From Rhizophagus clarus (Eukaryota > Glomeromycota > Glomeromycetes > Glomerales > Glomeraceae), in assembly GCA_015698045.1 (NCBI GenBank), contig BLAL01000356.1, positions 682,001-746,000 of the forward strand: 64,000 nucleotides of DNA. The letters are read 5' to 3'. Every line of letters starts with the position of its first letter. Position 1 is the first letter of the stretch. The translations under genes and the position numbers were made by a program. Below, piece after piece: positions 51,715 through 63,099 of the stretch. The notes under the pieces are model-generated. The model saw only the letters and a list, made by a program, of their open reading frames with translations. It was not told the DNA's origin and did not search any database.

Positions 51715-51990
51715 ATAGTACAAAAATGAATTTTGAAACATTACAAAATATTTATGTAAAATTACGAATCATCAAAATATTTTAAAAAGTTGTGAAATAT
51801 TACGCAATAAAATTACACAATATTACGAACCGTAAAATTACGAAACTTTGCATATTGTAATATTTTGAAATATTTTAAAAAGTTACAAAATATTATGCTT
51901 ACGTAAACTTGCAGCAGGTCTAAAAACTTATGAAATATTACGATGCGTAATTTTGCACAATTTTTTGCACTATAAAATTTCCTAATGATA
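51715..51990. repeat. Diverged, inverted relative of the 50-base array
   Basis: Contains ACGTAAACTTGCAG, AATATTACG and TTTTGAAATATTTTAAAAAGT words and ends CTATAAAATTTCCT, the reverse complement of the left edge of the 40.35-kb array. Confidence 0.6.
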
Positions 51991-52558
51991 GTATAACTAA
52001 CCATCAATGCTCACATTCTTATGTAATGTATTGGATTTATTTTATTAGTTTCTTTTGTATTCTTTTAATTATAGATTCTCTTATTTAAATAAAAATAAAA
52101 ATAAAAAAATTTATGTAATCTAAAATCAATTTTTATTTATATAAAAAAAAGTCGCTGAGCACAATAATTCAAAAATGGTGATAATTATTATTCAACAAAT
52201 TATTAAGTGTAAAATTATTTTTGTAATTATAGATTTTATTAATTGTAATGTTAAAGTTTTTTTTCTTTTTGTTTAACTAATTATTATTATTATCATATTA
52301 TCAGTTACAGTATATTAAATTTAGCTGAAATTATATTAATTCTGGCCAAAATTAAAATTGTGCTGAATTGTATTTTTAAAAATTGTACGCATTTTTTTTA
52401 GATCACTATATTATATATCTTTAACTTTTATAATATATTGTATAACAAAATTTAATATATTTGGATGATGAAACAAATTTACCAATATGTAATACATTAT
52501 ATCTGTTATAATACATTACATTTATTATATATTAATATAAATAATTATAGTTACATTA
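51991..52558. other. AT-rich spacer before the Tc1/mariner element
   Basis: No supported gene or repeat. Confidence 0.45.
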
Positions 52559-52867
52559 TCGCCGTTTTCGAATTAGTGTGATCGGCACTAAATTTGCTAA
52601 TTAAATAAAAAATTGACTTCGGGACTACAAAAAAAAACTAACATGTGCACATATATAATAATAAATATTATTTGATTAACATCATGCTAAGCCACTGTTG
52701 TATCACCTTTTTCATAATTTAGTTATCATAGTCGCGTTTTTTCGTTAGTAGCTTATAGACTGGTAAGTAAACGATTCCTAACTAATTCCAAAGATTCCAT
52801 AAATTCCGAATAATTACAAATGTAGTCTGTAATAAACAGTCTTTTATTTTTATAGGTAAACTCAAGT

Positions 52868-53967
52868 ATGCCTAAAGAATTTAGTGAAGACTTATATTGG
52901 CGCATTATTTATCTTTATATCGATGGTTTGTCAACTGTAGAAATTGCCAATACATTGCATATGAGTAAGGGCGTTGTAAATAAAATAAAAAAGAGATATA
53001 ACCGCTGGGCTTGTGTTATAAATCCTTTTAGAGGTGTTCCTGGACGAAGAAAGCTCTTTAACAGAAGAGATATGATTATACTTAGAAATCTTGTTAGCGA
53101 AAAAGTGGACTGGTATTTAGATGAGTTAGTATATGAAATGGAATCTCTAACAGGGAAAAGAGCGTCTATTGCAGCACTTTGGCGGTCACTTCAGTATTTA
53201 GGAATTACTAGAAAAAAGGTAAATATATTATTTGATATTTATTATAAATAATTGATGTAATAAAATTACTAAAAGTTTTTTTTGCTATGTAGTTACAAAA
53301 AGCAGCATTAGAAAGAAATGAAATCGTACGTGCACATTATTTAGCTACAATTGGTGAGCATTATACTCGAAATCAACTTATTTTTATTGATGAAAGTGCT
53401 AAAGATGAAAGAAGTCTCTCCCGACTATATGGATATTCACTTAGAAATACTCCTGCTCAAAAAAAAGTGGTTTTTGTAAGAGGGAAACGATATACCATTC
53501 TGCCTGCTCTTACACTAGATGGATTTGTTGCTATTGATATATTTGAAGGATCATGTGATAAAAAGAAATTTGTTGACTTTGTTCTTGATCAAGTGGTAAG
53601 CAACAACATGAATTTTTATTTTATTTGTTTATACAATTGACAAGATCATTATTTTTTTTAGGTGCCAATAATGAATCCATATCCAGGAGACAATAGTGTT
53701 ATTGTAATGGATAATGCTAGAATTCATCATGATAATGAATTAGTGGCTTTATTAGAGGGATTAGGATGCCATGTTGTCTTTCTTCCACCTTATTCTCCAG
53801 ATTTTAATCCAATTGAAACTGCGTTTTCAACCATCAAATCATGGATTAGACATAATCGTGATTTTATGAAAGCTTGTAATGATCCTATATATGCATTATT
53901 AGTTGCATGTAGTCAAATTACACCTCAAATGGCACAAACATTTTTTGAAGCATCAATTTATGTTTAG
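52868..53967 (+). CDS. Tc1/mariner (IS630-type) DD34E transposase
   Basis: Three exons, 52868-53218, 53293-53595 and 53662-53967, give 319 residues in phase. The N-terminal ~60 residues form an HTH (YIDGLSTVEIANTLHMSKG). A GRPR-like hinge is seen as GVPGRRKLF, and a second HTH-like segment contains WYLDELVYEM. The catalytic triad is visible: FIDESAKDE, VMDNARIHH and PPYSPDFNPIE. There are 34 residues between the second Asp and the Glu. The enzyme would cut and paste the element at TA dinucleotides. No stop or frameshift is seen, so it is probably functional. Confidence 0.92.
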
Positions 53968-54062
53968 AATACTAATTTTATTAGAAATTTATTTAGAAGT
54001 CAATTTATTAGATTTATTAGAAAAAAATAAAAGATATATTCAACTACATATAAGAAAAAATT

Positions 54063-55764
54063 TCAAAATCTTTGAGCTGCTTGTTTGATATTTTTCTGCC
54101 ACCCAATCTTTACTACTCCTAGTCGTTGCAATTGCTCATCTGACAATTCTTTGATTATATTTACAGTAATTTCTTCTTCAAGAAAAGTATTCTCAAAATT
54201 AGAATACACATTGCAATTATGTTTGTGATCTAGACTATTGAGAAATTCTCCAATTGAAGGTAATGAATTTAGTGATGCTAAATTAGCATTTGAATTATTA
54301 GAATTATGCGTTGTTGATTGTTCTTGAAAAGTAGAATGTTGATAAAATTGGGATGGTAATTGAATAATGATAGGAACAGGAGTAGTGGGTGCGTGACTAA
54401 CTTGTGCTTGCATTGCCAAATTATTCTTATTGACGGATATACTTGATTTGACATCAAATGTTGGATAAGAGGGAGGTACTTCATAGGTAGTTCCTTTGTT
54501 TATCTAATAAAAATAATAAAAGATTTTTATTTTTATTATGCAAAACAAAATTATTTCTGTTGAAAATCTTACTATTTCACGAGCCCAAAGTTGTAGTCTT
54601 GCAGGATTGAGTTGCAAATGGCGATTTTCTTGAACAAAACATGGTGTTGCATGTATATTACATTTATACATTTCACATAAAGTAGAAATAACTTCAGATC
54701 GGGTCCTTTCTTCTTTTGATAAATCCTCTTCACGAATAACACGTGATTTTTTTTTCTTTGTACGTTGTAATTCTTCAGTTGAAGAAAATTCACTTTCATC
54801 TGAACTCTAAAAAAAGTAAAATGTTAAAATTTATCTATTACAAAATAAATTTACTATAATAAAAAGATTTTACCTTTCTGTGTGATTTTTTTTTCTTTGT
54901 TTTATTATCTCTCACAACTACTATAATTGACATTTTTTTACCAGCTAAAATCACTCTTTTATACTCACTAATAAATTCTTGAAAATCCAATTCATCTTCA
55001 AGTTCATTTGATGGTCCGCGCGCATTTACTGCTTTATATGAGATCATATAATCCTTTGACATGACTTTTTTCCTCAAAGACTTTTGAACAACTAAATTTA
55101 TTTTCTCTATAAACTTATTATAATTGACAGGTTCAATACTCAAAGTTTTTGCCGTAGGATCTTTTATATTTTTACTTTTAACAATAATCTGCACTTTTAT
55201 TTCTTCAAGATCACTATCTTCTTCTTCCTCTACATCATAATCACCATTTTCCTCTTCAGAATAGTCACTACTCACCAAAGAGAATATTTGATCTTCTTTA
55301 TTAACATAATCAACCTCTCTTTCATTTGATGGATCTTCTTTCTTTTCATTAACATTAACAACTTCTTTTTCGTTTGATGAACCATCTAAAGCAATTATAT
55401 TATCATCATTTTCTTTTTTTTGAATTTGTTGTGCTTTTTTATCAGCACTTCTATATCGCTGGATTTGACTATTACAAGTGCTACAAAAGGTATAAGAAAA
55501 TGGCTTTTCAAAGTTACTATTATAGCCAAACTTGATATTAGCATCAAATAAATATTTATTTGCTGTTGGAAATGATAAGTCTGGAGTAAAAGAACGCTGA
55601 TAAATTTGTTGCCCGCGTTTTGGATATTTAGTTCTTGTTGGTTGCTTATTTTTATTACATTTACATGGATTTTGTTGTGGAAATTCAAAACAATATAAAC
55701 ATTTTTGGCATGAATAACATGTACCTAAGAGGTACTTACAATTAACTTCTGTAACTTCTGCCAT
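54063..55764 (-). CDS. Accessory protein of the Tc1/mariner element: Cys-rich N terminus, SAM-like C terminus
   Basis: Exons 55764-54874, 54806-54573 and 54503-54063 splice in phase to 521 residues. The N terminus is Cys-rich (CKYLLGTCYSCQKCLYCF, later NPCKCNKNK and FCSTCNSQIQRY), which could bind metal. A long acidic segment follows (D/E runs at about residues 115-200). A folded middle region has VNYNKFIEKINLVVQKSLRK and LDFQEFISEYKRVI. A Lys-rich stretch and a helical segment (LQLNPARLQLWAREI) come next. The last ~30 residues (IIKELSDEQLQRLGVVKIG, then WQKNIKQAAQRF) read as the end of a SAM domain. It sits inside the inverted repeats, converging with the transposase gene. The function is unknown: a host gene captured by the element, or a DNA- or protein-binding partner of the transposase. 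Confidence 0.75.
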
Positions 55765-56122
55765 TTGAATAGCTTTAGACGCGAAAAATTCAACTTTTTT
55801 TTCGTGATATTTTATTTAAGCACTAAATTAGAAAAGAGTGACACTGCAGAACACATGATCACTAAAAAAAAATTGTTTTTTAGTTGTTTTCGAGTGTTTT
55901 CGGTGTTTTCGGTGTTTTCAGTTAGATAATTTTAATTGATCGATAAATCACCTGATCACACTAATTCGAAAACGGCGATAATTCAGATTTAATATAACTG
56001 CTATATATTTTAATATTTTTTTTTTTTTTTTTTTTTTATATTTTAAATTTAATTTATGGAAAAGTATAATATAACAAATTTTTTTGATATATATAGATAT
56101 ATTAGTCATAAAATCATATATA

Positions 56123-56279
56123 TGGGGTCTTTGCAATAGAAAGGTACGAAACTCAAAAAAAAATAAAAATTTAATTAATATTAAATTTACACTTATTTTA
56201 GTATAAAAAACATAATTGGCATATAAAGTAAATTTAAAAATTTTTTTAAGTTTCGTACCTTTCTATTGCAAAGACCTCA
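56123..56279. mobile_element. MITE (157 bases), TATA duplication
   Basis: The left end TGGGGTCTTTGCAATAGAAA continues GGTACGAAACT. The reverse complement of the right end is TGAGGTCTTTGCAATAGAAA with the same continuation. TATA flanks both sides (56119-56122 and 56280-56283). No ORF is present. It shares TGGGGTC with the MITE at 37.3 kb. Confidence 0.85.
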
Positions 56280-56504
56280 TATAATTTATTAATCTGATTT
56301 ACTGATTATTTAATTTTTTTTTTGAGAACTCTTTCTGGTTACAGATAAAACACCACTCTAACGTGGTGACAAAACCAAATTTTGGTGAAAAAAGAGTATT
56401 ATTTTATTAACAAATATTTTACTTTCTTCAGTTTTACAGCTTAACCTTTAACCTGAACAACAAACTAACTCGTTTATTACAACAACTGAAAGCAATATCG
56501 TAAA
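56280..56504. other. Spacer, probably 5' UTR of the second LINE
   Basis: Less AT-rich than the flanks and directly upstream of the ORF1 remnant. No gene. Confidence 0.4.
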
Positions 56505-58618
56505 ATGGACTTTGAGTCTATATTCTTAGGCAACAAAGATAACTATAAAGACGCGTTTGCAAATGATAAAAACACTTCTAACTTTATTTCAAAAATTAAA
56601 CATTTTATCTATTACAGTGACGTAGAAATAGCCACTAAGCTCAGCAATAAAAAGTTAGCAAGTGTAATATGGCTTGGACGCATAATAGAAAAATGGGACT
56701 TGCTTGCGAAGGCCCTCTTCCTCGATATAAACACTAACACATCTACAAAACAAATTATGATCGCACCAAATACAAATACAGGAAATGGTAACACCATAGA
56801 TTACTAACCAGGATCTACCAATAATTATACCTTATCAGGAAATATGCAGGCTAATCTCTTCAAATCCCGGCTAGCTGCAGCTATGCATCCTAGTCACACC
56901 AACATCAACAAAGAAGACCAATGAAAGTAACGACCTATAGTCATGGCATCACTTCCAATATTTTGATAATACCAGAAAAAGATAATCATAAAAAGAAGAG
57001 AAAAGAAAAGAAAAAGAAATAACACTTAATGACTCCATCAGATACTGAAGATGAAGCCTCAGAATGTACCACAGTATCAAAATCACATCCACAAATTTTA
57101 GAATCTGCAGAACTTAGACTGGCTCCTATGAAAGGCGTAACTGACATTCAGCCAGCTTTTAACTATAGCGAACCAGCACCTACACCAATGGAAGTTAACG
57201 ATCTTATTAACATCACGACTTCATCCATAACAGATAAAAATTTAACCCTTTCAAGCCCAATTCGTGTCAACCTATATCTGAAAGATTTGAATATGCTTTC
57301 AGAAGATATCTTTATGAGCAATTCGAACTCCAATGATGCAGCCGATTGATGCGCTGACACAGAACATCCCTGGCTTAAGGGAACAATCAATACATCACAG
57401 ATGGATATCACTGCAGCCCTAGATGATCAATTGATAATCTCAGATGATATGTAACTGACATCACATAATAAGCAATGTGAAGCAGATCCTCTATTTACTC
57501 CTAAACATTCATTTCTACCTAACTACTAACAAGTTGCGGAGGAAACACAATCCAATAATTATGAAACATCATTAACAGCAGAAGGAACATGGCACACGCT
57601 AAAGAAAATAAAGAACCTGAAGGCAACCTTGGAAGCAATAAAATCATTCACTATCCAAAATAGGAATTCTATGCATGCCGTTAAAAATGAAGACACCCCT
57701 GTTACTTTTGATGCTTATATCAAAATATCAGATATTGATGCATACTACAAGATTGAGGATAAGATTGTTTACATAGAGATACTAACCTGTGAGTTTCGAG
57801 GTTTTACAGGCATCTACATCAACAAAGAAAATGACGTAATAATTATTAAAAATACATCACACAAGGGAATGCTCCATATGATCAGATTATTTAATCACAA
57901 ATGCAGACAACAACCCTTTATAAGGATGCACCCAAAGACATATTACATCATCAATAAAATGAGGGTCTCCTCTAAAGAATTTAAAATTTTAAACATACCA
58001 AAAGTAATTACAAGGGATACCATAGAATAAGCGGTCACAAAGTTCTTAGGCTCCAAATGCTTTTATATTAAAAATTTAGGTCTAAAGCTGTCAAAAAACA
58101 ATCCTAATACCATCACTGTTTTTATCACCATTAAAGACTTAGACCAATGCAAACTTCTTAAAGATATATGGTCAATAGATATCAATCAAATCCTTTATTA
58201 TTTTATGCCTGCTAATACTGCTGAACAAGGTTTATCTCTCAAAAAAGAGTTCAGTGGAGAATTTGTCAGGTTTAATGACAAGATCACTTTAGCCAATGTT
58301 TACGATACGTACACAGCGCAGAATCTCAAGCACGTTTACAGACAATCTGATGACAAATTTATAATAGAATTCTTTACAGAAAGTGATCTCTTCAATACAT
58401 GCTCCAAAATGGTTCACTTTAATGATTATCATATTACTGGCTCTTCTCGCAATTACAATGTTTATTGGCCTGACAGAAATAAAAGACTAAATAAGCTCTC
58501 ATCAACGCGATTCCCTTCTCTGGAGAAAGTAGTTAATATCACACAGCTACCGGATACCCACTGTCTCAATATCCAGCAAGAAGAACATATCACATTTAAA
58601 AATTTAAACCACGTCTGA
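56505..58618 (+). pseudogene. Second LINE: decayed ORF1
   Basis: It starts MDFESIFLGNKDNYKDAFAN and stays open for 100 codons, then shifts frame. 57029-58618 is a single frame with stops, including those at 57347 (TGA), 58028 (TAA) and 58616 (TGA). The segment from 57629 onward (AYYKIEDKIVYIEILTCEF, RLFNHKCRQQPF, ANVYDTYTAQNLKHV, KMVHFNDYHITGSS) has the alternating pattern of RRM-like ORF1 proteins of fungal LINEs. No zinc knuckle is visible. Identification as ORF1 rests mainly on its position before the endonuclease. Confidence 0.5.
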
Positions 58619-58914
58619 CCCATCACAGTCATAATCCAAGGCATGCTAAGCGTGGACCACATATACCCACAGCTCAAATAATACCAGATTGTGTAACAGG
58701 AACCAACAAAATTGCATTAGAAAAAAGAAGACAGAAACCCTCACTGGAATGGACGTCTATTTCAGATACCATGATCACAGAGCAAAATTCTTCATTTTCT
58801 GCTAATTCTTTAACTAACCACACTGATGGAATCGTTAAGGGGTTAGGAACTTTGTGCTAAAAAGTACAATATTCATATCCCGCTTAACTTTTCAGAAACC
58901 CTGACTTAAGGAAT

Positions 58915-60270
58915 ATGGAATCTGCAGTTCAAGGTCAAGATCCGCATCCTTTGATTTCTGGACAATCAGATATGATCACAACAATTTCAGAATCAGATAT
59001 AAGGGACATACAAATTCTTTTACACCGAGAAAGATTAGTTTTTACTCAAACAAATATACACTATAATTCTAATAATTTAGAACATAGAAATAATTTTATT
59101 AATTTGACCATTGGTTTTCACAACATTAATGAATTAGTAGTTACACCCCAGAAATTGATTTATTTAGTTGAATGGTGCAATTACAACCATTTTGATTTTA
59201 TGGGGATCGCAGAAACTAACATAAATATTACAAATTTACAATTTAGGTTCAATAATCACTCATTTCCCAACTATACACAAACTGATTATAATTTAATAGG
59301 ATCACACAAGTACTCAGATAAACTAAAAGGCTCTGGAGTAGGTCTTCTTATTCACAAGAAATGGATGACTTTCCATTACATCATGGAAATAATTTCTCCC
59401 TTCCTGATGGTTTCTAAATTTAACATTACATATCATGAACTATGGATCTGGGTTTATTACTTACCCTCACAGGACAAGGAAACTCAACAACATTTTAAAT
59501 GACACATGAGCAATGCTCTGACCAATCCGCATATTGTTCACATTTGGATGGGGAGATACGAATCAGCATTTTGATCATTCATTAGATATAAATTCACTAA
59601 AATCGTTTGAAATCAAAGGCATTCCGTTATGTTTTACACACTTTGATTTAGTGGATTCATTTAGATTTTTTAAACCTTATGATAGAGAATTCTCTTGGTA
59701 CAGATGGATTTCTGATATCAGCAAGCGAATTGATACGTATATTGATCACATTTGGATATAACGACTTGTGGCTACCTACATTAGAAAGGCTTACCACTTC
59801 GCTGACAACAGCTTGACAGATAGCAACCATGATATTGTCGCAGTTACCATATATATATCTAACTTACTTCCAGTTGCATTTAAACATACACAACTGATTC
59901 CTCCTCATGATGCTTCCTTTAGATCTATGAACATCAAGATGGATGACATAACTGCCTTTCATTGGTCTAACTATGAGACTGTTCTTACAGAAGCCAATTC
60001 ATTGTTTGGTCCACTTATTAAAGAATTTTACAATGCACTTGATCTTATGATAATTGACGAAGCTAAAGTACACGACACCATTAATAATAGATGGATTCAG
60101 ATTAAGAACCTTATCAGTTCAGTAGCAGTACAAACATTACCACAAAGAAAAAAGCGTTCATCATACTTGAAAGATAACATTGTTTCTCATAAGAACAAAT
60201 CAAGAGAATTAAAATCCTTAGAAAAACATATAACATCTCTTTTTGTTTTTATTCATGAGGTTTTATAATA
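58915..60270 (+). pseudogene. Second LINE: endonuclease part of ORF2, frameshifted
   Basis: 58915-59502 gives IGFHNINELVVTP, FDFMGIAETNINI and GSGVGLLIHKKW, matching the first half of an APE-type endonuclease. After a frameshift, 59534-60268 gives FGWGDTNQHFDHSL, KRIDTYIDHIW, a stop at 59759-59761, then TDSNHDIVAVTIYI and a helical linker (RKKRSSYLKDNIVSHKNKSR). The order of Glu, Asp/Asn and SDH-like motifs is as expected for LINE endonucleases. The ORF decays after about 60270. Confidence 0.7.
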
Positions 60271-60554
60271 TCAAATACTCAAGACTAAAGATTCGTACAA
60301 ATACAGAGATTTACAGGAGTTTTAGAATGCTAAGATCATTGAGATTAATCAAGAATACATAGATTGTCCAGTGCTTATCTTTAATACCACCTTTTTATCC
60401 AATTCAAGTGACTGGCTCTAAAGATGTTACCTGTAACTGTAATTATAAGACACAGTGTTATAAGTAATAGGTTGCAACCTAGCTTCTTTGGAGTGTAAAA
60501 GTTGTAATGCTGTAATTATGCTGTAATGTTGTAATTATGCCGTAATTATGATTG

Positions 60555-61150
60555 GCTTATTTTATATGAGATTATTAATAAAATCACAGCTTTTTTTATT
60601 AATAAAATCGTGGATTTTTTTTATTAACAAAATTGCAGCTCTTTTTTTATTAACAAATTATTTTATTAACAAAATTGCAGCTCTTTTTTTATTAACAAAT
60701 TATTTTATTAACAAAATTGCAGCTTTTTTTTATTAATAAAATAGCGGTTTTTTTTATTAACAAAATCACGGCTTTGTTTTATTAATAAAATCACAGCTTT
60801 TTTCATTAATAAAATCGCAGCTTATTTTTCATTAATAAAATCGCGGCTTATTTTTCATTAATAAAGTCACAGCTTATTTTTTATTAATAAAATCGTGGCT
60901 TATTTTTTATTAATAAAATTGGGGCTTATTTTTTATTAATAAAATCGCAGCTTATTTTTTATTAATAAAATTGTGGCTTATTTTTTATTAATAAATTCGC
61001 GGCTTATTTTTTATTAATAAAATTATTTATTAACAAAATCGCGGCTTTTTTTTATTAATAAATCTAATAAATCACGGCTTTTTTTATTAATAAAATTGTT
61101 TATTTATAAAATCACAGCTTTCTTTATTAATAAAATCGTGGCTTTTTTAT
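60555..61150. repeat. Minisatellite, ~23-30 base unit
   Basis: Roughly twenty units of TTATTAATAAAATCGCGGCT plus a T-run, with a few point variants (CAC/CGC/GTG in the middle). It lies between two parts of the second LINE. A short GTAATTATGCTGTAATG-type repeat precedes it (about 60500-60550). Confidence 0.9.
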
Positions 61151-61546
61151 TAATATGTATTTAAAAAAATGTTAATTAACCATTTTATTATTTCTAATCT
61201 ATATAATTAAAAATATTTGTAATGTTTAGAATACCTGTATAAATAAATTTAAATTGTGTAACCTTATTTTTATTGGCCATATTATCACATGACATTACAC
61301 AAAATCCCAAAAAGGAAATTTTGCTCCCTATAAAAATCGGAAGTTTCTTATTCTGAAAAAGGAAATTTAATGTTACATAAATTCCAAAAATGGAAATATT
61401 TTCCCTTGCAAAAATCTGGTCAGGTTGGTTTAACAAGTATTTCAAAAAAGGAAATTAGTACACTGATCATTTAATTCTGGCCAGCATTACAGCCATTATT
61501 ACAATTAAATATAAAAAAACAAAAATGAAAAGGAAAAGTGTTAGGG
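61151..61546. other. AT-rich DNA, short repeats
   Basis: Three partly similar AAAAAGGAAATTT segments are visible on the plus strand near 61310, 61358 and 61446. No gene. Confidence 0.45.
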
Positions 61547-61700
61547 ATTAGGGGTATATTAGGGTTAGGGTTAGGGTTAGGGGATTAGGATTAGGGTTAA
61601 AATTAGGGATTAGAGTTAGAATTAGGGATTAGAATTAGGGTTAGGGTTAGGAATTAGGGTTAGTATTAGGATTAGATTAAAATTAGAGTTAGGGTTAGGA
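61547..61700. repeat. Interstitial telomere-like tract (TTAGGG)n
   Basis: Repeated TTAGGG with degenerate interruptions (GATTAGGATTAGGG and GGAATTAGGG forms). TTAGGG is the common fungal telomere unit. Confidence 0.9.
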
Positions 61701-61899
61701 TTTGTATATTATTTTATTAATAAATACGAACCTGATGCAAAGTAGCGGGCTTCAAGCTAGTATGAATTAAAAAAATATTAAACATTTTTAACATTTTTTT
61801 TTATTAATATGAATTAAAAAATATTATTACACTAATACTATATATACCAAAATTATATCGCAGCACTATGTAGGAAGTTTTAACTTTCGGCATTAGGCC

Positions 61900-62030
61900 A
61901 AATGATTTTTGGCAGGTAAAATTAGAGGCATTACAGCCTAATTACGATATTACGGCCTAATTACGGTATTATGAAAAGTGTCATAACTGTAATACCGTAT
62001 GTTGTAATATTATGGCATCGTCTAATCAAT
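61900..62030. repeat. Short palindromic TAATTACGGTATTA repeats
   Basis: GCCTAATTACGRTATTACG occurs twice, followed by inverted forms (TAATACCGTATG). Confidence 0.6.
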
Positions 62031-62039
62031 TACGGCTAA

Positions 62040-62610
62040 CATCTTTAACTGGCTCAATTCTCTACATCAAGTTGCACAAAAGCGTCAAAAATCTGAATGC
62101 AAGCTTTTTAACCAACAGCAAACAGAGGCCATAGTCGCTGCCATAAAAGCATGCTTTGCTATTATCCAAACAGACCAATCGAGATGGATATCTAATGCTT
62201 TAAATAGAAAACGATCTAACTTCACCATCGACTGCTTGATAACTATAAATGAGGAGAGCTGCAAGGAACTCCTACTTTTGTCAAACGAAGTGAAGCAGAA
62301 AGCCTCTGATACATACATCTCTCAATTTAAAAAATGAAACCACCGATTAGATTTACTGGATTCTCACCCAATCTGAAAAGAAGCATATAAACCACGAATT
62401 GATAAGAATAGGATTTATGAATCAATCGAATTTGGTTTCACCCCTCAAAATTGGCATCACATCCTAAAGGATATTAACAAAGATTCAGTACTGGACACGT
62501 CTGAAATTTCTTATCATTTATTAGTACATCTTCCCCTGGCTCTAGTTGAGGTCATTTTGACTCTATTCCAATTCATTTATGTTACAGATCTTATACCTAA
62601 AGCTTTGCAT
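62040..62610 (+). pseudogene. Second LINE: continuation of ORF2 up to the reverse transcriptase start
   Basis: Open plus-strand segments with two stops give NWLNSLHQVAQKRQKSECKL, SRWISNALNRKRSNFTID and YESIEFGFTPQNWHHILKD. Then TSEISYHLLVHLPLALVEV and YVTDLIPKAL match the start of a LINE reverse transcriptase (the linker and the ...PGxSGISYxxxKxLP block). It breaks off there; the catalytic motifs are absent. Confidence 0.55.
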
Positions 62611-62614
62611 GAGC

Positions 62615-62800
62615 TGAGCTAGCTTGCAAGTTAACTCAAGCTATTCAAGCTGAGCCAAGCCAAGCTATGATTAAATTGGCTTGGTGTTTCACAAGCCAGC
62701 TTGAAAAAGCTTAAGTCAGGTATTAGGCTTGGCTTGATAAACTCAAGCTGGCAGTGGGCTTGACTTGAAAAACTTAAGCTGGCTTATAAACCAGATCAAG
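62615..62800. repeat. AAGCTGGCTTG/CAAGCCAGCTT tract
   Basis: Short units (CTCAAGCT, AAGCCAGCTTGAA, TTGGCTTG) repeat in both orientations with many variants. Confidence 0.7.
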
Positions 62801-62819
62801 CTTGGCAATTTTTTACAAT

Positions 62820-62989
62820 TTATATGTAAAAAACACTAGTACCAATAGTTCTGGCATTTTTTTTTTGCAAATTTATATATAAAAAATGCCAGAACTATTT
62901 GTTCTGGTACTTTTTGCAATTTTATGAATAAAAAATGCTGGTACCAATAGTTCTGGCATTTTTTTTTTGTGATTTTATAATACAAAATG
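62820..62989. repeat. Alternating inverted ~55-base units
   Basis: ACCAATAGTTCTGGCATTTT occurs at about 62840 and 62943, with its inverted form (AAAATGCCAGAACTA) between them near 62885. Stem-like structures are possible. Confidence 0.7.
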
Positions 62990-63071
62990 CCATTAACGCT
63001 ATAGCGAATTATTTGGTATAAAGGCAGGGTCATGTAACTTGCCGATCTAATCAGATAATCTGAATATCTGA
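62990..63071. mobile_element. Right end of the palindromic element of 38.9-39.4 kb
   Basis: GCTATAGCGAATTATTTGGT, ATAAAGGCAGG, ATCATGTAA-like sequence and CAGATAATCTGAATATCTGA match the right arm ending at 39426. It is followed directly by array C, as the first copy is followed by an array core. Confidence 0.75.
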
Positions 63072-63099
63072 TCTTTTTTTTAATCATTTATCAGTTTAT

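Larger units (their letters stand above)
52559..55978 (+). mobile_element. Complete Tc1/mariner element (3420 bases) with two genes
   Basis: Terminal inverted repeats TCGCCGTTTTCGAATTAGTG (continuing TGATC) at 52559-52583 and the exact reverse complement at 55954-55978, flanked by TA on both sides (52557-52558 and 55979-55980). It carries a spliced transposase on the plus strand and a second spliced gene on the minus strand, converging near 54.0 kb. Both frames are open and the inverted repeats are near-perfect, so the copy looks young and possibly active. Confidence 0.9.

Noticed and set aside
60548..60736. 62-codon ORF with repeating FINKIAALF
   Set aside because: It is direct translation of the minisatellite unit.
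62085..62318. Minus-strand 77-codon ORF
   Set aside because: It is antisense to the LINE ORF2 remnant, which reads on the plus strand with recognisable linker and reverse transcriptase sequence.
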